A stretch of DNA of 64,000 nucleotides from Gaiellasilicea sp963745775 (GTDB taxonomy: Bacteria; Actinomycetota; Thermoleophilia; Gaiellales; Gaiellaceae): contig CAVUYY010000015.1 of assembly GCA_963745775.1 (NCBI GenBank), forward strand, positions 124,001 through 188,000, read 5' to 3'. This document shows, piece by piece, positions 1-7,949 of the stretch (positions within the stretch are counted from its first letter, which is position 1; every line of letters starts with the position of its first letter). The translations under genes and the position numbers were made by a program. The notes under the pieces were generated by a model that saw only the letters and a program-made list of their open reading frames with translations, made no database searches and was not told the DNA's origin.

Positions 1-327
1 GGCTTCCCAGGCGTAGTACGAGGCGCTCGGGCCGAAGTCCCGTTCGTACGACACGACGCGCGGGTTGCGCCCGACCTCCAGCGCCCGCTGCGCGTGCCAC
101 AGCAGGTTCGGGTCGTCGCGCTCCTCCCAGACGAGCACGAGGTGCGCGGCGGTCATGAAGTCGGCGACGAACGTGCAGCCGCCGGCCGGGCACGGGAACG
201 GATCGGTGCGAACGCAGAACCAGCCGGTGTAGTCGGCATCGTCGTCGTCCGCCCAGAGCTCCTGGTCTTCGCCGAGCAGCTCCTCCTCGAAGAGGAGGCT
301 GCCCCGTTGCGGTGCCTGCGGCTCCAT
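1..327 (-). CDS. conserved hypothetical protein, 3' end outside window
   Basis: An open frame runs leftward from an ATG at 327 through the window edge, giving 109 codons without a stop. The visible protein is acidic at its start (a run of four Asp near residue 30) and then has a Cys-Pro-x3-Cys segment (PCPAGGC, about residues 49-55) followed by a hydrophobic strand and a WEERDD motif. The two closely spaced Cys could bind a metal, but only one pair is visible. I do not recognise a characterised family. It lies head-to-tail upstream of nothing visible; the HtrA gene to its right reads in the same direction and ends 49 bp before this start. Confidence 0.6.
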   Translation of the reverse strand, partial: MEPQAPQRGSLLFEEELLGEDQELWADDDDADYTGWFCVRTDPFPCPAGGCTFVADFMTAAHLVLVWEERDDPNLLWHAQRALEVGRNPRVVSYERDFGPSASYYAWEA

Positions 328-375
328 CGCCGCAAGGGTAGCGTCGAGACGGGCGACCTCCCGTCGTGATGGTCG

Positions 376-1557
376 CTACGACGTGGGCTGGCGCCCGAGG
401 ACGAGCTCGAGCGTCCTCTGCTCGTTCCCCCGGTAGATCTCCAGGTTGACGGAGTCGCCGGGCTTGCGCGTCGCGAGTACGTCGCGCAGCTGCTCGAGCG
501 AGGCGACCCGCTTGCCCGCGACGGCCACGATCACGTCGCCGCCGAGCGTGTAGCTCTGGCCCGCGACGACGACGTCGCTCGTACCCGCCCGGAGCCCCGC
601 GCGCGCCGCGGGAGTCGACGCGCCGACCTGCTCGACCAGGACGCCCGCGTCGACCGGCAGCCGGAACTGGCGAGCGAGCTCCGGCTCGATCGTCGTGCCG
701 CCGATCCCGATGAACGCTCGGTCGACCCGGCCACGGTCGATCAACTGGGCGGCGATCGCCTTGACGGTGTTCGAGGGAACCGCGAAACCGATCCCGACGT
801 TGCCCGTCGCGTCGCCGCCACCGGTGGAGATCTGCGAGTTGACGCCGATCACCTTGCCGCGGTCGTTCAGCAGCGGGCCACCCGAGTTGCCCTTGTTGAT
901 CGGCGCGTCGGTCTGGATCACGTGGTCGATCGTGTAGCCGTTCGGCGCGGTGATCGGACGCTGGAGGGCGCTGACGATGCCGGCGGTCGCGGTGCGATCG
1001 AGTCCGAAGGGGTTGCCGATCGCGATCACCGAGTCGCCGACGCGGACGCCGTCCGAGTTCCCGAGCTCGAGGGGCCGCAGCCCACGTGAGCTCGTCTCGA
1101 CCCGGAGCACCGCGAGATCGGTCGACGGATCGCTGCCCACGAGCTTCGCGGTCAGCGTGTCCTGGTTGGAGAAGCTGACGTCGATCGTGTCGGCGCCCTC
1201 GATCACGTGGTAGTTCGTGACGATGTGGCCGGCCTTGTCGAGGACGAAGCCCGAGCCGAGCGCCTGTTGCGCGCCCGAGGGGGCGAGCGGAGAGCCGAGG
1301 CTCTCGCCGGTCGGACGGGAGGTCGAGGTGATCTGGACGACACCCGGAGCGGCGCGGTCGTAGATGTCACTGATTGAGAGGCGGCCGTCGGCGGCGGCCG
1401 GTGCCGCTGCCGCAGGAGCGGGGGAACTCTCCACGACGGTTGTCGTGCCGTCACCGAGGCCGCCTGTGAGCGCAACGCCTCCAAGCGCAACCAGGCCGCC
1501 GCCGAGGGCAAGGGCGGCGAAGCCGGCGACACGGAGCAGAGAACCGCGTGCGTTCAT
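376..1557 (-). CDS. HtrA/DegP-type membrane-anchored serine protease with PDZ domain
   Basis: The 393-residue product has one N-terminal hydrophobic segment (about 11-34), a low-complexity Ala/Pro linker, a trypsin-like protease domain (about 60-270) and a C-terminal PDZ domain (about 290-390). The catalytic triad is complete: His117 in TNYHV, Asp147 in STDLAV and Ser225 in GNSGGP. This is the architecture of actinobacterial HtrA/PepD-like quality-control proteases, which sit in the membrane and degrade or refold damaged envelope proteins. The length is normal for the family. The ATG start places the membrane anchor directly at the N-terminus. It is a single gene; the region to its right is divergent. 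Substrate and regulation cannot be read from the sequence. Confidence 0.93.
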   Translation of the reverse strand: MNARGSLLRVAGFAALALGGGLVALGGVALTGGLGDGTTTVVESSPAPAAAAPAAADGRLSISDIYDRAAPGVVQITSTSRPTGESLGSPLAPSGAQQALGSGFVLDKAGHIVTNYHVIEGADTIDVSFSNQDTLTAKLVGSDPSTDLAVLRVETSSRGLRPLELGNSDGVRVGDSVIAIGNPFGLDRTATAGIVSALQRPITAPNGYTIDHVIQTDAPINKGNSGGPLLNDRGKVIGVNSQISTGGGDATGNVGIGFAVPSNTVKAIAAQLIDRGRVDRAFIGIGGTTIEPELARQFRLPVDAGVLVEQVGASTPAARAGLRAGTSDVVVAGQSYTLGGDVIVAVAGKRVASLEQLRDVLATRKPGDSVNLEIYRGNEQRTLELVLGRQPTS

Positions 1558-1663
1558 GCGAATCGTTGTACTGCTCGTCTCTTAACGCGCCCTAAGCAGG
1601 CCGTTAAGCGTGCGTTGCGCCTGTGTTCGGAGCGCTCGGATCTGCGCCGTCCAGTCGACGCCG

Positions 1664-1669
1664 TACCGT
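1664..1669 (+). promoter_or_regulatory. -10 element, leaderless promoter of the SLOG gene
   Basis: TACCGT fits TAnnnT and ends 6 nt before the ATG at 1676, so transcription would begin at or next to the start codon. No Shine-Dalgarno sequence is present. The call rests on the same spacing recurring at other gene starts in this window. Confidence 0.4.
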
Positions 1670-1675
1670 CTCTTC

Positions 1676-2185
1676 ATGCGTCGACTCGGAATCGTCGGTC
1701 ACCGCGAGCTCGATCCCGAAACAACCGCCTTCGTCGGTGCTCAAAGCATCGCTCTGATCGATTCGGAGCGCGCCGCGTGCGGGGACATCGTTGCGGTCTC
1801 GGCGCTCGCGGAAGGCGCAGACACGCTTTTCGCGGAAGCGGCAGTCGGTCTCGGGGTTCAACTCGAGATCGTTCGACCCTTCGACTCGTACGAGGACGAC
1901 TTTCGGACCGAAGCCAGCCGAAGCCGTTACACAGCGCTTGTCGACGCGGCTCACCGGGAGACGCGGCTCTCCTTCGTGTCGTGCTCTCTGCACGCGTACG
2001 AGGCAGCCATGCGCTGGGTCGCGGATGCCTGCGACCTGCTCGTCGCCGTCTGGGACGGCTCGCCGCCCCGGGGTCGGGGCGGAACGGCGGCTGCGATCCG
2101 GTATGCCGAGAGCATCGGGCGATCGGTGGTCCACTTCGATGTCGTCGCGCATCGCGTCGTGCGGCGTGAGGCTGCGGCACGATGA
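1676..2185 (+). CDS. SLOG-like Rossmann-fold protein (putative nucleotide-derivative sensor)
   Basis: The 169-residue protein has an N-terminal beta strand ending in GIVGHREL, an internal SALAEGADTLFAEAA segment (about 42-56), a Tyr-x-x-Asp-Phe motif (72-76) and a C-terminal LLVAVWDGSPPRGRGGTAA segment (121-139). From knowledge of the SLOG superfamily (DprA/LOG/TRPM-type sensors), the GHR-x-L loop and the late WDG...GGT loop are the expected nucleotide-contact regions. I chose ATG 1676 because the conserved strand begins two residues later and a -10 lies just upstream. The stop overlaps the next start in an ATGA, so the membrane pentapeptide protein is translationally coupled. SLOG genes are often paired with two-TM effectors in predicted conflict systems; that role is inference here. 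Confidence 0.7.
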   Translation: MRRLGIVGHRELDPETTAFVGAQSIALIDSERAACGDIVAVSALAEGADTLFAEAAVGLGVQLEIVRPFDSYEDDFRTEASRSRYTALVDAAHRETRLSFVSCSLHAYEAAMRWVADACDLLVAVWDGSPPRGRGGTAAAIRYAESIGRSVVHFDVVAHRVVRREAAAR

Positions 2186-3226
2186 CCAGTCGCGGTTGGC
2201 TCCGGCGGATCGGGCTGACGCAGCCGGTCGTGATCGCGCTCGTCGTGCTCGTCCTCGTCGCGACGCTCGCGATCTCCTTCCTGCTCCAGCTGCAGGCGGA
2301 GCGCAACGCGTTGACGCCGGTCGGCGGCGGCACCAGTGTGCGCGAGCAGAGAGAGATCGACAAGCTGAACGCCGAGATCAAGCAAATCCGAAGCGATACG
2401 GGCGGCAGCCTCTTCTGGTTGAAGATGGCCGGCCTCTTCGTCACCGTCGGCGCGGCGGTGGGTGGATATCTGGTCGGCCAGTCGCGCAACACGCGGGAGC
2501 GGCTCGAGGCCGAGCAGCAAGTGGCTCAGGAGCGGCTCGAGTTCGAGCATCGCCAGAACATCGATACGACCTATCACTCGATCGTGGAGGAGCTCACGGT
2601 CGCGTCGCCGCTGCTCCGAGCCGCGTCCGCGATGAAGCTCGGGAAGCTGCTCCAAGCGCCGCCTGTCGAGTGGCACCTCACCCCCGAGCGGGAGCGCGAG
2701 CTCGGCGACCTCACGGAGCAGATTCTCGCCGCCGCGCTGGCGATCGAGACCGAGCCCAAGGTTCCTGAAGGCGCTGACGATCGCGCTGGCGCTCCACACA
2801 CCGGACAGCGAAGCCGGGGACCTTCGCAATCTCGACCTCTCGGGCGTTCGGGCCGCCGACGCCTACTGGGCCCGAATCGACTTTCGCTATGCCGACTTCT
2901 ACCGCGCCGACCTGACCGACGCGTCGCTTCGGAAAGCGCAGCTGCAGAACGCGCAGTTCCGGGAGGCCGTCCTCAGGAACGCCGTGCTCGCGGAGGCCGA
3001 GTGCGCCGACGCGAACTTCAAGCTCGCAGACCTTCGCGGAGCGGATCTCACCGGCGCCGATCTGCAGTCGGCGAACTTCGAGGACGTCAGGGTCTTCGGC
3101 GCCAGGCTGGATGGCGCTCTGGTCGGCGACAACCCCGACTGCCGGGTCGACGTCTCGTCAGCGGGGGACGGTTCGAAGACCGTTCATGTCACCGAGTGGC
3201 TCGCCGGCGCGAAGGCTGGCCGCTAG
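2182..3226 (+). CDS. two-TM, coiled-coil, pentapeptide-repeat protein (one frame shift)
   Basis: The first frame (2182 to about 2760) encodes TM1 (about residues 16-35), a charged coiled-coil-prone segment (about 50-70), TM2 (about 78-99) and a helical region (about 100-190). The second frame, from about 2762 to the TAG at 3226, continues without a gap into pentapeptide repeats of the A(D/N)LxxA kind (for example YADFY, RADLT, GADLTGADLQ). Skipping one G at about 2761 joins EPK to FLKALTIALALH, giving about 347 residues, so I treat it as one gene. Pentapeptide repeats form a right-handed quadrilateral beta-helix. The hairpin-like 2TM plus cytoplasmic tail fits a membrane effector or scaffold partnered with the SLOG protein. 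It ends convergently, overlapping the glutaredoxin stop by 4 nt. Confidence 0.72.
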
Positions 3227-3603
3227 GAGACCAGCTGGGCGACCTTGACGCTCGCGTCCCGCTCGCTGCCGAGCGCATCGTCGAGGCGCTGCCGCAGCTC
3301 GCCGTTCGCCGCCAGCTCCTCGACGATGTCCGCGCCGCCGATCAGCTCCGCCCTTGACGAAGACCTGGGGAATGGTCGGCCAGCCCGAGAGGGCCGAGAG
3401 CTCCTGGCGGAACTGCGGGTCGGGCAGCACGTCGACCGCCGTGACCGGGGCGCCGGCGGGCGGCTGAAGCGCCCGCGGCGGCGTCGATCCGAGTTACCGC
3501 ACATGATGAGCTGCGGCGTGCCTTTCATGAAGAGGCTCACAGGCTCGTTGGCGATCAGCTCCTGGATCTGGCTGCGGAGATCGGTCGCGTCGGTGGTGCT
3601 CAT
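3223..3603 (-). CDS. grxD: monothiol glutaredoxin (Grx4 family), frame disrupted twice
   Basis: The start (ATG 3603) gives the typical N-terminus with LIANEPVSLFMKGTP and the active-site Cys. The frame is then lost near 3487, where the expected CGFS reads CGNS. In a second frame the family sequence resumes as AVDVLPDP...ALSGWPTIPQVFVKG. Near 3351 the frame shifts again to GELIGGADIVEELAANGEL. All conserved glutaredoxin parts are therefore present across three frames. Grx4 proteins carry 2Fe-2S clusters with glutathione and partner with BolA. The upstream neighbour on the same strand is bolA, whose TGA overlaps this ATG. Two indels could be sequence errors or true decay; conservation on both sides favours errors. 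Confidence 0.75.
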   Translation of the reverse strand: MSTTDATDLRSQIQELIANEPVSLFMKGTPQLIMCGNSDRRRRGRFSRPPAPRSRRSTCCPTRSSARSSRPSRAGRPFPRSSSRAELIGGADIVEELAANGELRQRLDDALGSERDASVKVAQLVS

Positions 3604-3859
3604 GGCGTCCCTTTCGTCATGGTGGTCTCAGGCGTCGTCTTGATCCTGAGCTCGTGGATCGACCCGTCGGCGAGCGGCACGGCAAGCGCGTCGTACACCA
3701 GGCGATGCTGCTCGACGAGCGAGAGACCGTCGAAGCCGACGCGCTCGCCACGGTCACCTGGAAGTGGTCGCCGCCGCCGGTGCGATCCTCGACCGCGAGC
3801 CGGCTCGCGTCGGGGAAGGCTTGGCGCAGAAGCGCCTCGAGCGTCTCGGTGGCGGCCAT
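3600..3859 (-). CDS. bolA: BolA-family protein, one frame shift
   Basis: The ATG at 3859 starts MAATETLEALLRQAFPDA, followed by EDRTGGGDHFQVTV, the BolA alpha/beta core. Near 3745 the frame breaks; the next frame continues with RVGFDGLSLVEQHRLVYDAL and ends in a short tail whose TGA overlaps the glutaredoxin ATG. The FDGLSLVEQHRLVYDAL helix is diagnostic of BolA and carries the conserved HR. BolA-Grx4 heterodimers handle 2Fe-2S clusters. Placement immediately divergent from aconitase, a 4Fe-4S enzyme, fits a cluster supply or repair role, which is inferred. Length (about 86 residues) is normal. The indel is probably a sequence error. Confidence 0.8.
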
Positions 3860-3922
3860 GGCACGCATCGTAGCCCCGAGGCTCGGATTCTGCCCGGCGG
3901 GATGAGAAGTGCGCTCGTCCGC

Positions 3923-3928
3923 TAGATT
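3923..3928 (+). promoter_or_regulatory. -10 element, leaderless promoter of acnA
   Basis: TAGATT ends 6 nt before the ATG at 3935. No ribosome-binding site lies between it and the start codon. Confidence 0.4.
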
Positions 3929-3934
3929 CGGGAT

Positions 3935-6691
3935 ATGGCTGCCGACTCGTTCTCCGCTCGCTCGACCCTCACCGTCGGCGGGCAGGAGTACGGGATCCAC
4001 CGGCTCGACGCGCTCCAGTCCCGCTTCGACGTCGCCCGGCTCCCCTACACGCTCCGGATCCTGCTCGAGAACGTCCTCCGCACCGGGAGCGACGCCGACG
4101 TGGAGGCGGTGGCGACGTGGGTCGCCCGCGACGAGCCGAGCCGGGAGATCTCCTTCTCGCCCGCCCGAGTCCTCCTCCAGGACTTCACCGGCGTCCCGGC
4201 GGTCGTCGACCTCGCGGCGATGCGCGACGCGATGGCCGATCTCGGCGGGGAGGCCGCGCAGATCAACCCGCTGATCCCGGTCGAGCTCGTGATCGACCAC
4301 TCCGTCCAGGTCGACGAGTTCGGCACGCGCGCCGCGTTCCGCCAGAACGTCGACCGCGAGTTCGAGCGGAACTTCGAGCGCTACGCCTTCCTCCGTTGGG
4401 GCCAGGAGGCATTCCGCGACTTCAAGGTCGTGCCGCCCGGCACCGGGATCGTGCACCAGGTCAACCTCGAGTACCTCGCGCGCGTGATCGAGACGCGCGA
4501 CGGGGAGGCGTTCCCGGACACGCTCGTCGGCACCGACTCGCACACGACGATGGTCAACGGGCTCGGCGTTCTCGGCTGGGGCGTGGGCGGGATCGAGGCC
4601 GAGGCGGCGATGCTCGGCGAGGCGGTCTCGATGCTCGTGCCGCAGGTCGTCGGCTTCCGGCTCTCGGGCGAGCTCCCCGAAGGCGCGACCGCGACCGACC
4701 TCGTCCTCACGGTGACGCAGATCCTTCGCGAGACGGGCGTCGTCGGCAAGTTCGTCGAGTACTTCGGTCACGGCCTCGTCGGCCTGCCGCTCGCCGACCG
4801 CGCGACGCTCGGGAACATGTCGCCCGAGTACGGCGCCACCTGCGGCTTCTTCCCCGTCGACGAGGAGACGCTCAAGTACCTGCGCCTGACTGGACGGGAC
4901 GAGCAACGGGTCGCCCTCGTCGAGGCCTATTGCAAGGAGAACCTGCTCTGGCACGACCCGTCCGAGACGGCGACGTACTCCCAGGTGGTCGAGCTCGACC
5001 TGACGACCGTCGAGCCGTCGCTCGCCGGTCCGCGCCGTCCCCAGGATCGCGTGCCGCTCCGCACCGCCAAGGAGTCGTTCGCCGAGGCGCTCGGCACGTT
5101 CGGCGTCACCTACCCGGACGGCTCGCTCGACAAGGCGGTGGCGAATTCCTTCCCCGCCTCCGACCCGCCCGCCGAGACGACACCCGGCGCGCAGCCGAGC
5201 ACGACCGAGGAGGAAACGCCGGTGCGCGTCGCGCTCGACACCGCCTCCGCCGCGATCACCGTCAAGGCCGAGGACGGCTCGAGCTTCGAGCTCGACCACG
5301 GCGCGGTCGTGATCGCCGCGATCACCTCGTGCACGAACACGTCGAACCCGGCGGTGATGGTCGCAGCGGGCCTCCTCGCCAAGAAGGCGGTCGAGCGCGG
5401 GCTCGGCCGCAAGCCCTGGGTGAAGACGAGTCTCGCGCCCGGCTCCAAGGTCGTCACCGACTACTACGACCGCGCCGGCCTGACGCCGTTCCTCGAAGAG
5501 CTCGGCTTCCATACGGTCGGCTACGGCTGCACGACCTGCATCGGGAACTCCGGGCCGTTGCCCGAGTCGATCTCCCGAGCCGTCGACGAGGGCAACCTCG
5601 TCGCGTGCGCCGTGCTCTCGGGAAACCGCAACTTCGAGGCTCGGATCCATCCCGAGGTGAAGGCGAACTACCTCGCCTCGCCGCCGCTCGTCGTCGCGTA
5701 CGCACTCGCGGGGACGATGGATCTCGACCTGACGACCGAGCCGCTCGGCTCGGACCGCGACGGCGAGGACGTCTACCTGCGCGACATCTGGCCGTCGGTG
5801 CACGAGATCTCCGACACGATCGCGGCCGCGATCGGCGACGACCTCTTCAAGAGCGCCTACGCGGGCGTCTTCGAGGGCAGCGCGGCCTGGAAGGAGCTCC
5901 CGGTGCCCGAGGGCGACCTGTTCGCGTGGGCCGACGACTCGACCTACGTCCGGCTGCCGCCCTACTTCGACGGCATGAGCAAGGAGCCCGGCACGGTCGA
6001 GGACATCGCGGGCGCGCGCTGCCTCGTCCGGATCGGCGACTCGGTCACCACCGACCACATCTCGCCCGCGGGGGCGATCAAGCCGGAGAGCCCGGCGGGC
6101 CGCTACCTCCTCGAGCACGGCGTCGAGCGCAAGGACTTCAACTCCTACGGCTCCCGGCGCGGCAACCACGAGGTGATGCTCCGGGGCACGTTCGCGAACG
6201 TCCGGCTCAGGAACCTGCTCGTCCCGGGCTCGGAGGGAACCTGGACGGTGCATCTCCCGTCAGGCGAAGAGACGACGATCTTCGAGGCGTCGGAGCGCTA
6301 TCTCGCCGAGGGCGTGCCGCTGCTCGTGATCGCCGGCAAGGAGTACGGCTCAGGCTCGTCGCGCGACTGGGCGGCGAAAGGCCCGAACCTGCTCGGCGTC
6401 CGCGCCGTGATTGCGGAGAGCTACGAGCGGATTCACCGCTCGAACCTCCTGATGATGGGGATCCTGCCGCTCCAGTTCCGAACCGGCGAGACGATGGAGA
6501 GCCTCGGCCTGACCGGCCGTGAGACCTTCTCGATCGAGGGGATCCAGAACGGCGAGGCCCGTCAGGTCCGGGTTCGCGCGGACGGGACGACCTTCAGCGC
6601 GCGCGTCCGGCTCGACACCCCGCGCGAGCGCGAGTATCTCCGCCATGGCGGGATCCTCCCGTACGTGCTGCGGCGGCTGCTCGCGAGCTAG
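3935..6691 (+). CDS. acnA: aconitate hydratase, AcnA/IRP type
   Basis: The enzyme isomerises citrate to isocitrate in the TCA cycle, in the cytoplasm, using a 4Fe-4S cluster. The 918-residue length matches AcnA. The three cluster ligands are visible: Cys466 in TSCTNTSNP, and Cys532 and Cys535 in GCTTCIGNSG. Further signatures are VGTDSHTTMVNGLGVLGWGVGG, RIGDSVTTDHISPAG and GKEYGSGSSRDWAAKG in the swivelling C-terminal domain. A linker rich in Thr/Pro/Glu near residues 405-428 separates the two halves, as in other actinobacterial AcnA. It is transcribed alone from a leaderless promoter and is divergent from bolA-grxD. The frame is intact. Confidence 0.97.
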   Translation: MAADSFSARSTLTVGGQEYGIHRLDALQSRFDVARLPYTLRILLENVLRTGSDADVEAVATWVARDEPSREISFSPARVLLQDFTGVPAVVDLAAMRDAMADLGGEAAQINPLIPVELVIDHSVQVDEFGTRAAFRQNVDREFERNFERYAFLRWGQEAFRDFKVVPPGTGIVHQVNLEYLARVIETRDGEAFPDTLVGTDSHTTMVNGLGVLGWGVGGIEAEAAMLGEAVSMLVPQVVGFRLSGELPEGATATDLVLTVTQILRETGVVGKFVEYFGHGLVGLPLADRATLGNMSPEYGATCGFFPVDEETLKYLRLTGRDEQRVALVEAYCKENLLWHDPSETATYSQVVELDLTTVEPSLAGPRRPQDRVPLRTAKESFAEALGTFGVTYPDGSLDKAVANSFPASDPPAETTPGAQPSTTEEETPVRVALDTASAAITVKAEDGSSFELDHGAVVIAAITSCTNTSNPAVMVAAGLLAKKAVERGLGRKPWVKTSLAPGSKVVTDYYDRAGLTPFLEELGFHTVGYGCTTCIGNSGPLPESISRAVDEGNLVACAVLSGNRNFEARIHPEVKANYLASPPLVVAYALAGTMDLDLTTEPLGSDRDGEDVYLRDIWPSVHEISDTIAAAIGDDLFKSAYAGVFEGSAAWKELPVPEGDLFAWADDSTYVRLPPYFDGMSKEPGTVEDIAGARCLVRIGDSVTTDHISPAGAIKPESPAGRYLLEHGVERKDFNSYGSRRGNHEVMLRGTFANVRLRNLLVPGSEGTWTVHLPSGEETTIFEASERYLAEGVPLLVIAGKEYGSGSSRDWAAKGPNLLGVRAVIAESYERIHRSNLLMMGILPLQFRTGETMESLGLTGRETFSIEGIQNGEARQVRVRADGTTFSARVRLDTPREREYLRHGGILPYVLRRLLAS

Positions 6692-6762
6692 GACTTCGCG
6701 CCTCGCGCTCGGCGCCGTCGTGCGCCCGGCTCTCGCACCGCCGCTCCTAGGATCGCCCAAAC

Positions 6763-6768
6763 TAGGAT
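6763..6768 (+). promoter_or_regulatory. -10 element of the pfkB gene within a repeated CTAGGATCG
   Basis: TAGGAT ends 6 nt before the GTG at 6775. It is part of the second of two identical CTAGGATCG 9-mers (6747-6755 and 6762-6770) spaced 15 bp start to start. The repeat could be a regulator site or chance. Confidence 0.4.
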
Positions 6769-6774
6769 CGGCTA

Positions 6775-7560
6775 GTGCGCGGCCTCGCAGTGATCGGGAA
6801 CCTGACGCGCGACGTGGTCGACGGTGGCGCACCACGCGTCGGCGGCGCTCCCTACCACGCCGCCCGCGCCCTGCGGCTCCTGGGCGGCCGAAGCCGAGTG
6901 GTCACGCGGTGCGCCGAGGCGGATCGCCGCGCCCTCCTGCCGCCGCTCGTCGCCCTCGGCGTGCCGATCTTCTGGCGCCCGGCCAAGAGCACGGCGGCCT
7001 TCGCGCTCCGGTACGACGGCGAGCAGCGCACGCTCGAGCTGGAGCACCCGGGCGAGCGGTGGACGCGGCAGGATCTCGCCGACGTCGGTCGCGCCGAGTG
7101 GGTTCAGCTCGGGGCGCTGACCCGGGACGAGTTCGGCGTGGACGTCCTCGCAGCGCTGGCCCGGGATCACCGGCTCGCGCTCGACGGGCAGGCGCTCGTG
7201 CGGCCGTCGAGTCCAGGCGCGATCGAGCTCGACCGGAACTTCGACCCGGCGCTGCTCGCCCACGTGAGCGTCCTGAAGCTGGCGGAGGACGAGCTGGACG
7301 TGCTCGGCGGCGAGGACGCGGTAACCGCCTTCGGCGTCCCGGAGCTCCTGCTCACCCGGGGCTCGCACGGCGGAGTGCTGCTCGCGGGGGGTCGCCGCGA
7401 GGAGATTCCGGTGCGACGCGTCGAGGGCAAGGATCCCACCGGAGCCGGTGATGCCTTCCTCGCCGGCTACGTCTGGGCGCGCGCCGCAGGTCACCGCCCG
7501 CTCTCGGCCGCTCGCAGTGCAGGCGCCGTCGCCGCCAGAGTCCTGGAGCTGGGCCTGTGA
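6775..7560 (+). CDS. PfkB/ribokinase-family sugar kinase
   Basis: The 261-residue protein begins with the strand LAVIGNLTRDVV, has a Gly-rich VGGAPYHAARAL helix (about 21-32) and ends with the PfkB signature DPTGAGDAFLAGYVWA, with the catalytic base Asp226 in GAGD. PfkB kinases phosphorylate sugars or nucleosides on a terminal hydroxyl with ATP. Substrate cannot be assigned; the protein is about 40-50 residues shorter than ribokinase, as in compact actinobacterial PfkB members. GTG 6775 is used because a -10 lies 6 nt upstream. Its TGA overlaps the following GTG, coupling it to the Asp-box protein. Confidence 0.85.
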   Translation: MRGLAVIGNLTRDVVDGGAPRVGGAPYHAARALRLLGGRSRVVTRCAEADRRALLPPLVALGVPIFWRPAKSTAAFALRYDGEQRTLELEHPGERWTRQDLADVGRAEWVQLGALTRDEFGVDVLAALARDHRLALDGQALVRPSSPGAIELDRNFDPALLAHVSVLKLAEDELDVLGGEDAVTAFGVPELLLTRGSHGGVLLAGGRREEIPVRRVEGKDPTGAGDAFLAGYVWARAAGHRPLSAARSAGAVAARVLELGL

Positions 7561-7949
7561 TCGCGTACGTTCGCACGATCGAGGGGGCGGTCGCGATCGA
7601 CGTCGAAGACGAGCTCGTGCTGGGCCCCTCGGACGAGCCGGCCGTCGAGCCCGTCGAGCTCAACCTGCCACGGCTCGTCGCCGCCGCGGCGTCGGGCTCG
7701 GCCGTCGTGGCGGTCGTCGAGCGCCGCCCGCCGCTCCTCGTCTCGGGCGACGCCGGCGCGACGTGGCGGGAGGCCGGAGGCGGTCTACCTCCGGGCTTCG
7801 CCGTCGCGATCGATCCGGACGATCCCGATCGCGTCCTCTACGCGGCTCGCAACCGGCTCTACCTCTCGACCGACGGCGGTCGCTTCTGGCGCGGGCTCGA
7901 GCCCGAGCTCCCCGACATCGAGGCGGTGGGCTGGACTACGGAAGCTTGA
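7557..7949 (+). CDS. small Asp-box (BNR-repeat-like) protein
   Basis: The 130-residue product carries two Asp-box motifs, SGDAGATW (63-70) and STDGGRFW (104-111), 41 residues apart. Between them is AIDPDDPDRVLYAA, typical of the strands between boxes in sialidase-type beta-propellers. Only two or three blades' worth of sequence is present, so it is too small for a full propeller and may oligomerise. There is no signal peptide. It starts with GTG overlapping the kinase stop (GTGA). Its last 14 nt overlap the 3' end of the convergent phzF gene. The function is unknown; coupling suggests a role linked to the kinase. Confidence 0.7.
   Translation: MIAYVRTIEGAVAIDVEDELVLGPSDEPAVEPVELNLPRLVAAAASGSAVVAVVERRPPLLVSGDAGATWREAGGGLPPGFAVAIDPDDPDRVLYAARNRLYLSTDGGRFWRGLEPELPDIEAVGWTTEA

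Noticed and set aside
3617..6253. 878-residue minus-strand open frame across aconitase
   Set aside because: It is antisense to an intact aconitase and Arg/Asp-rich without domains; only its last 80 codons are the real bolA start.
7936..7949. Overlap of the Asp-box gene and phzF as a sign of a wrong stop
   Set aside because: A 14-nt convergent overlap is ordinary here, and both C-termini fit their proteins.
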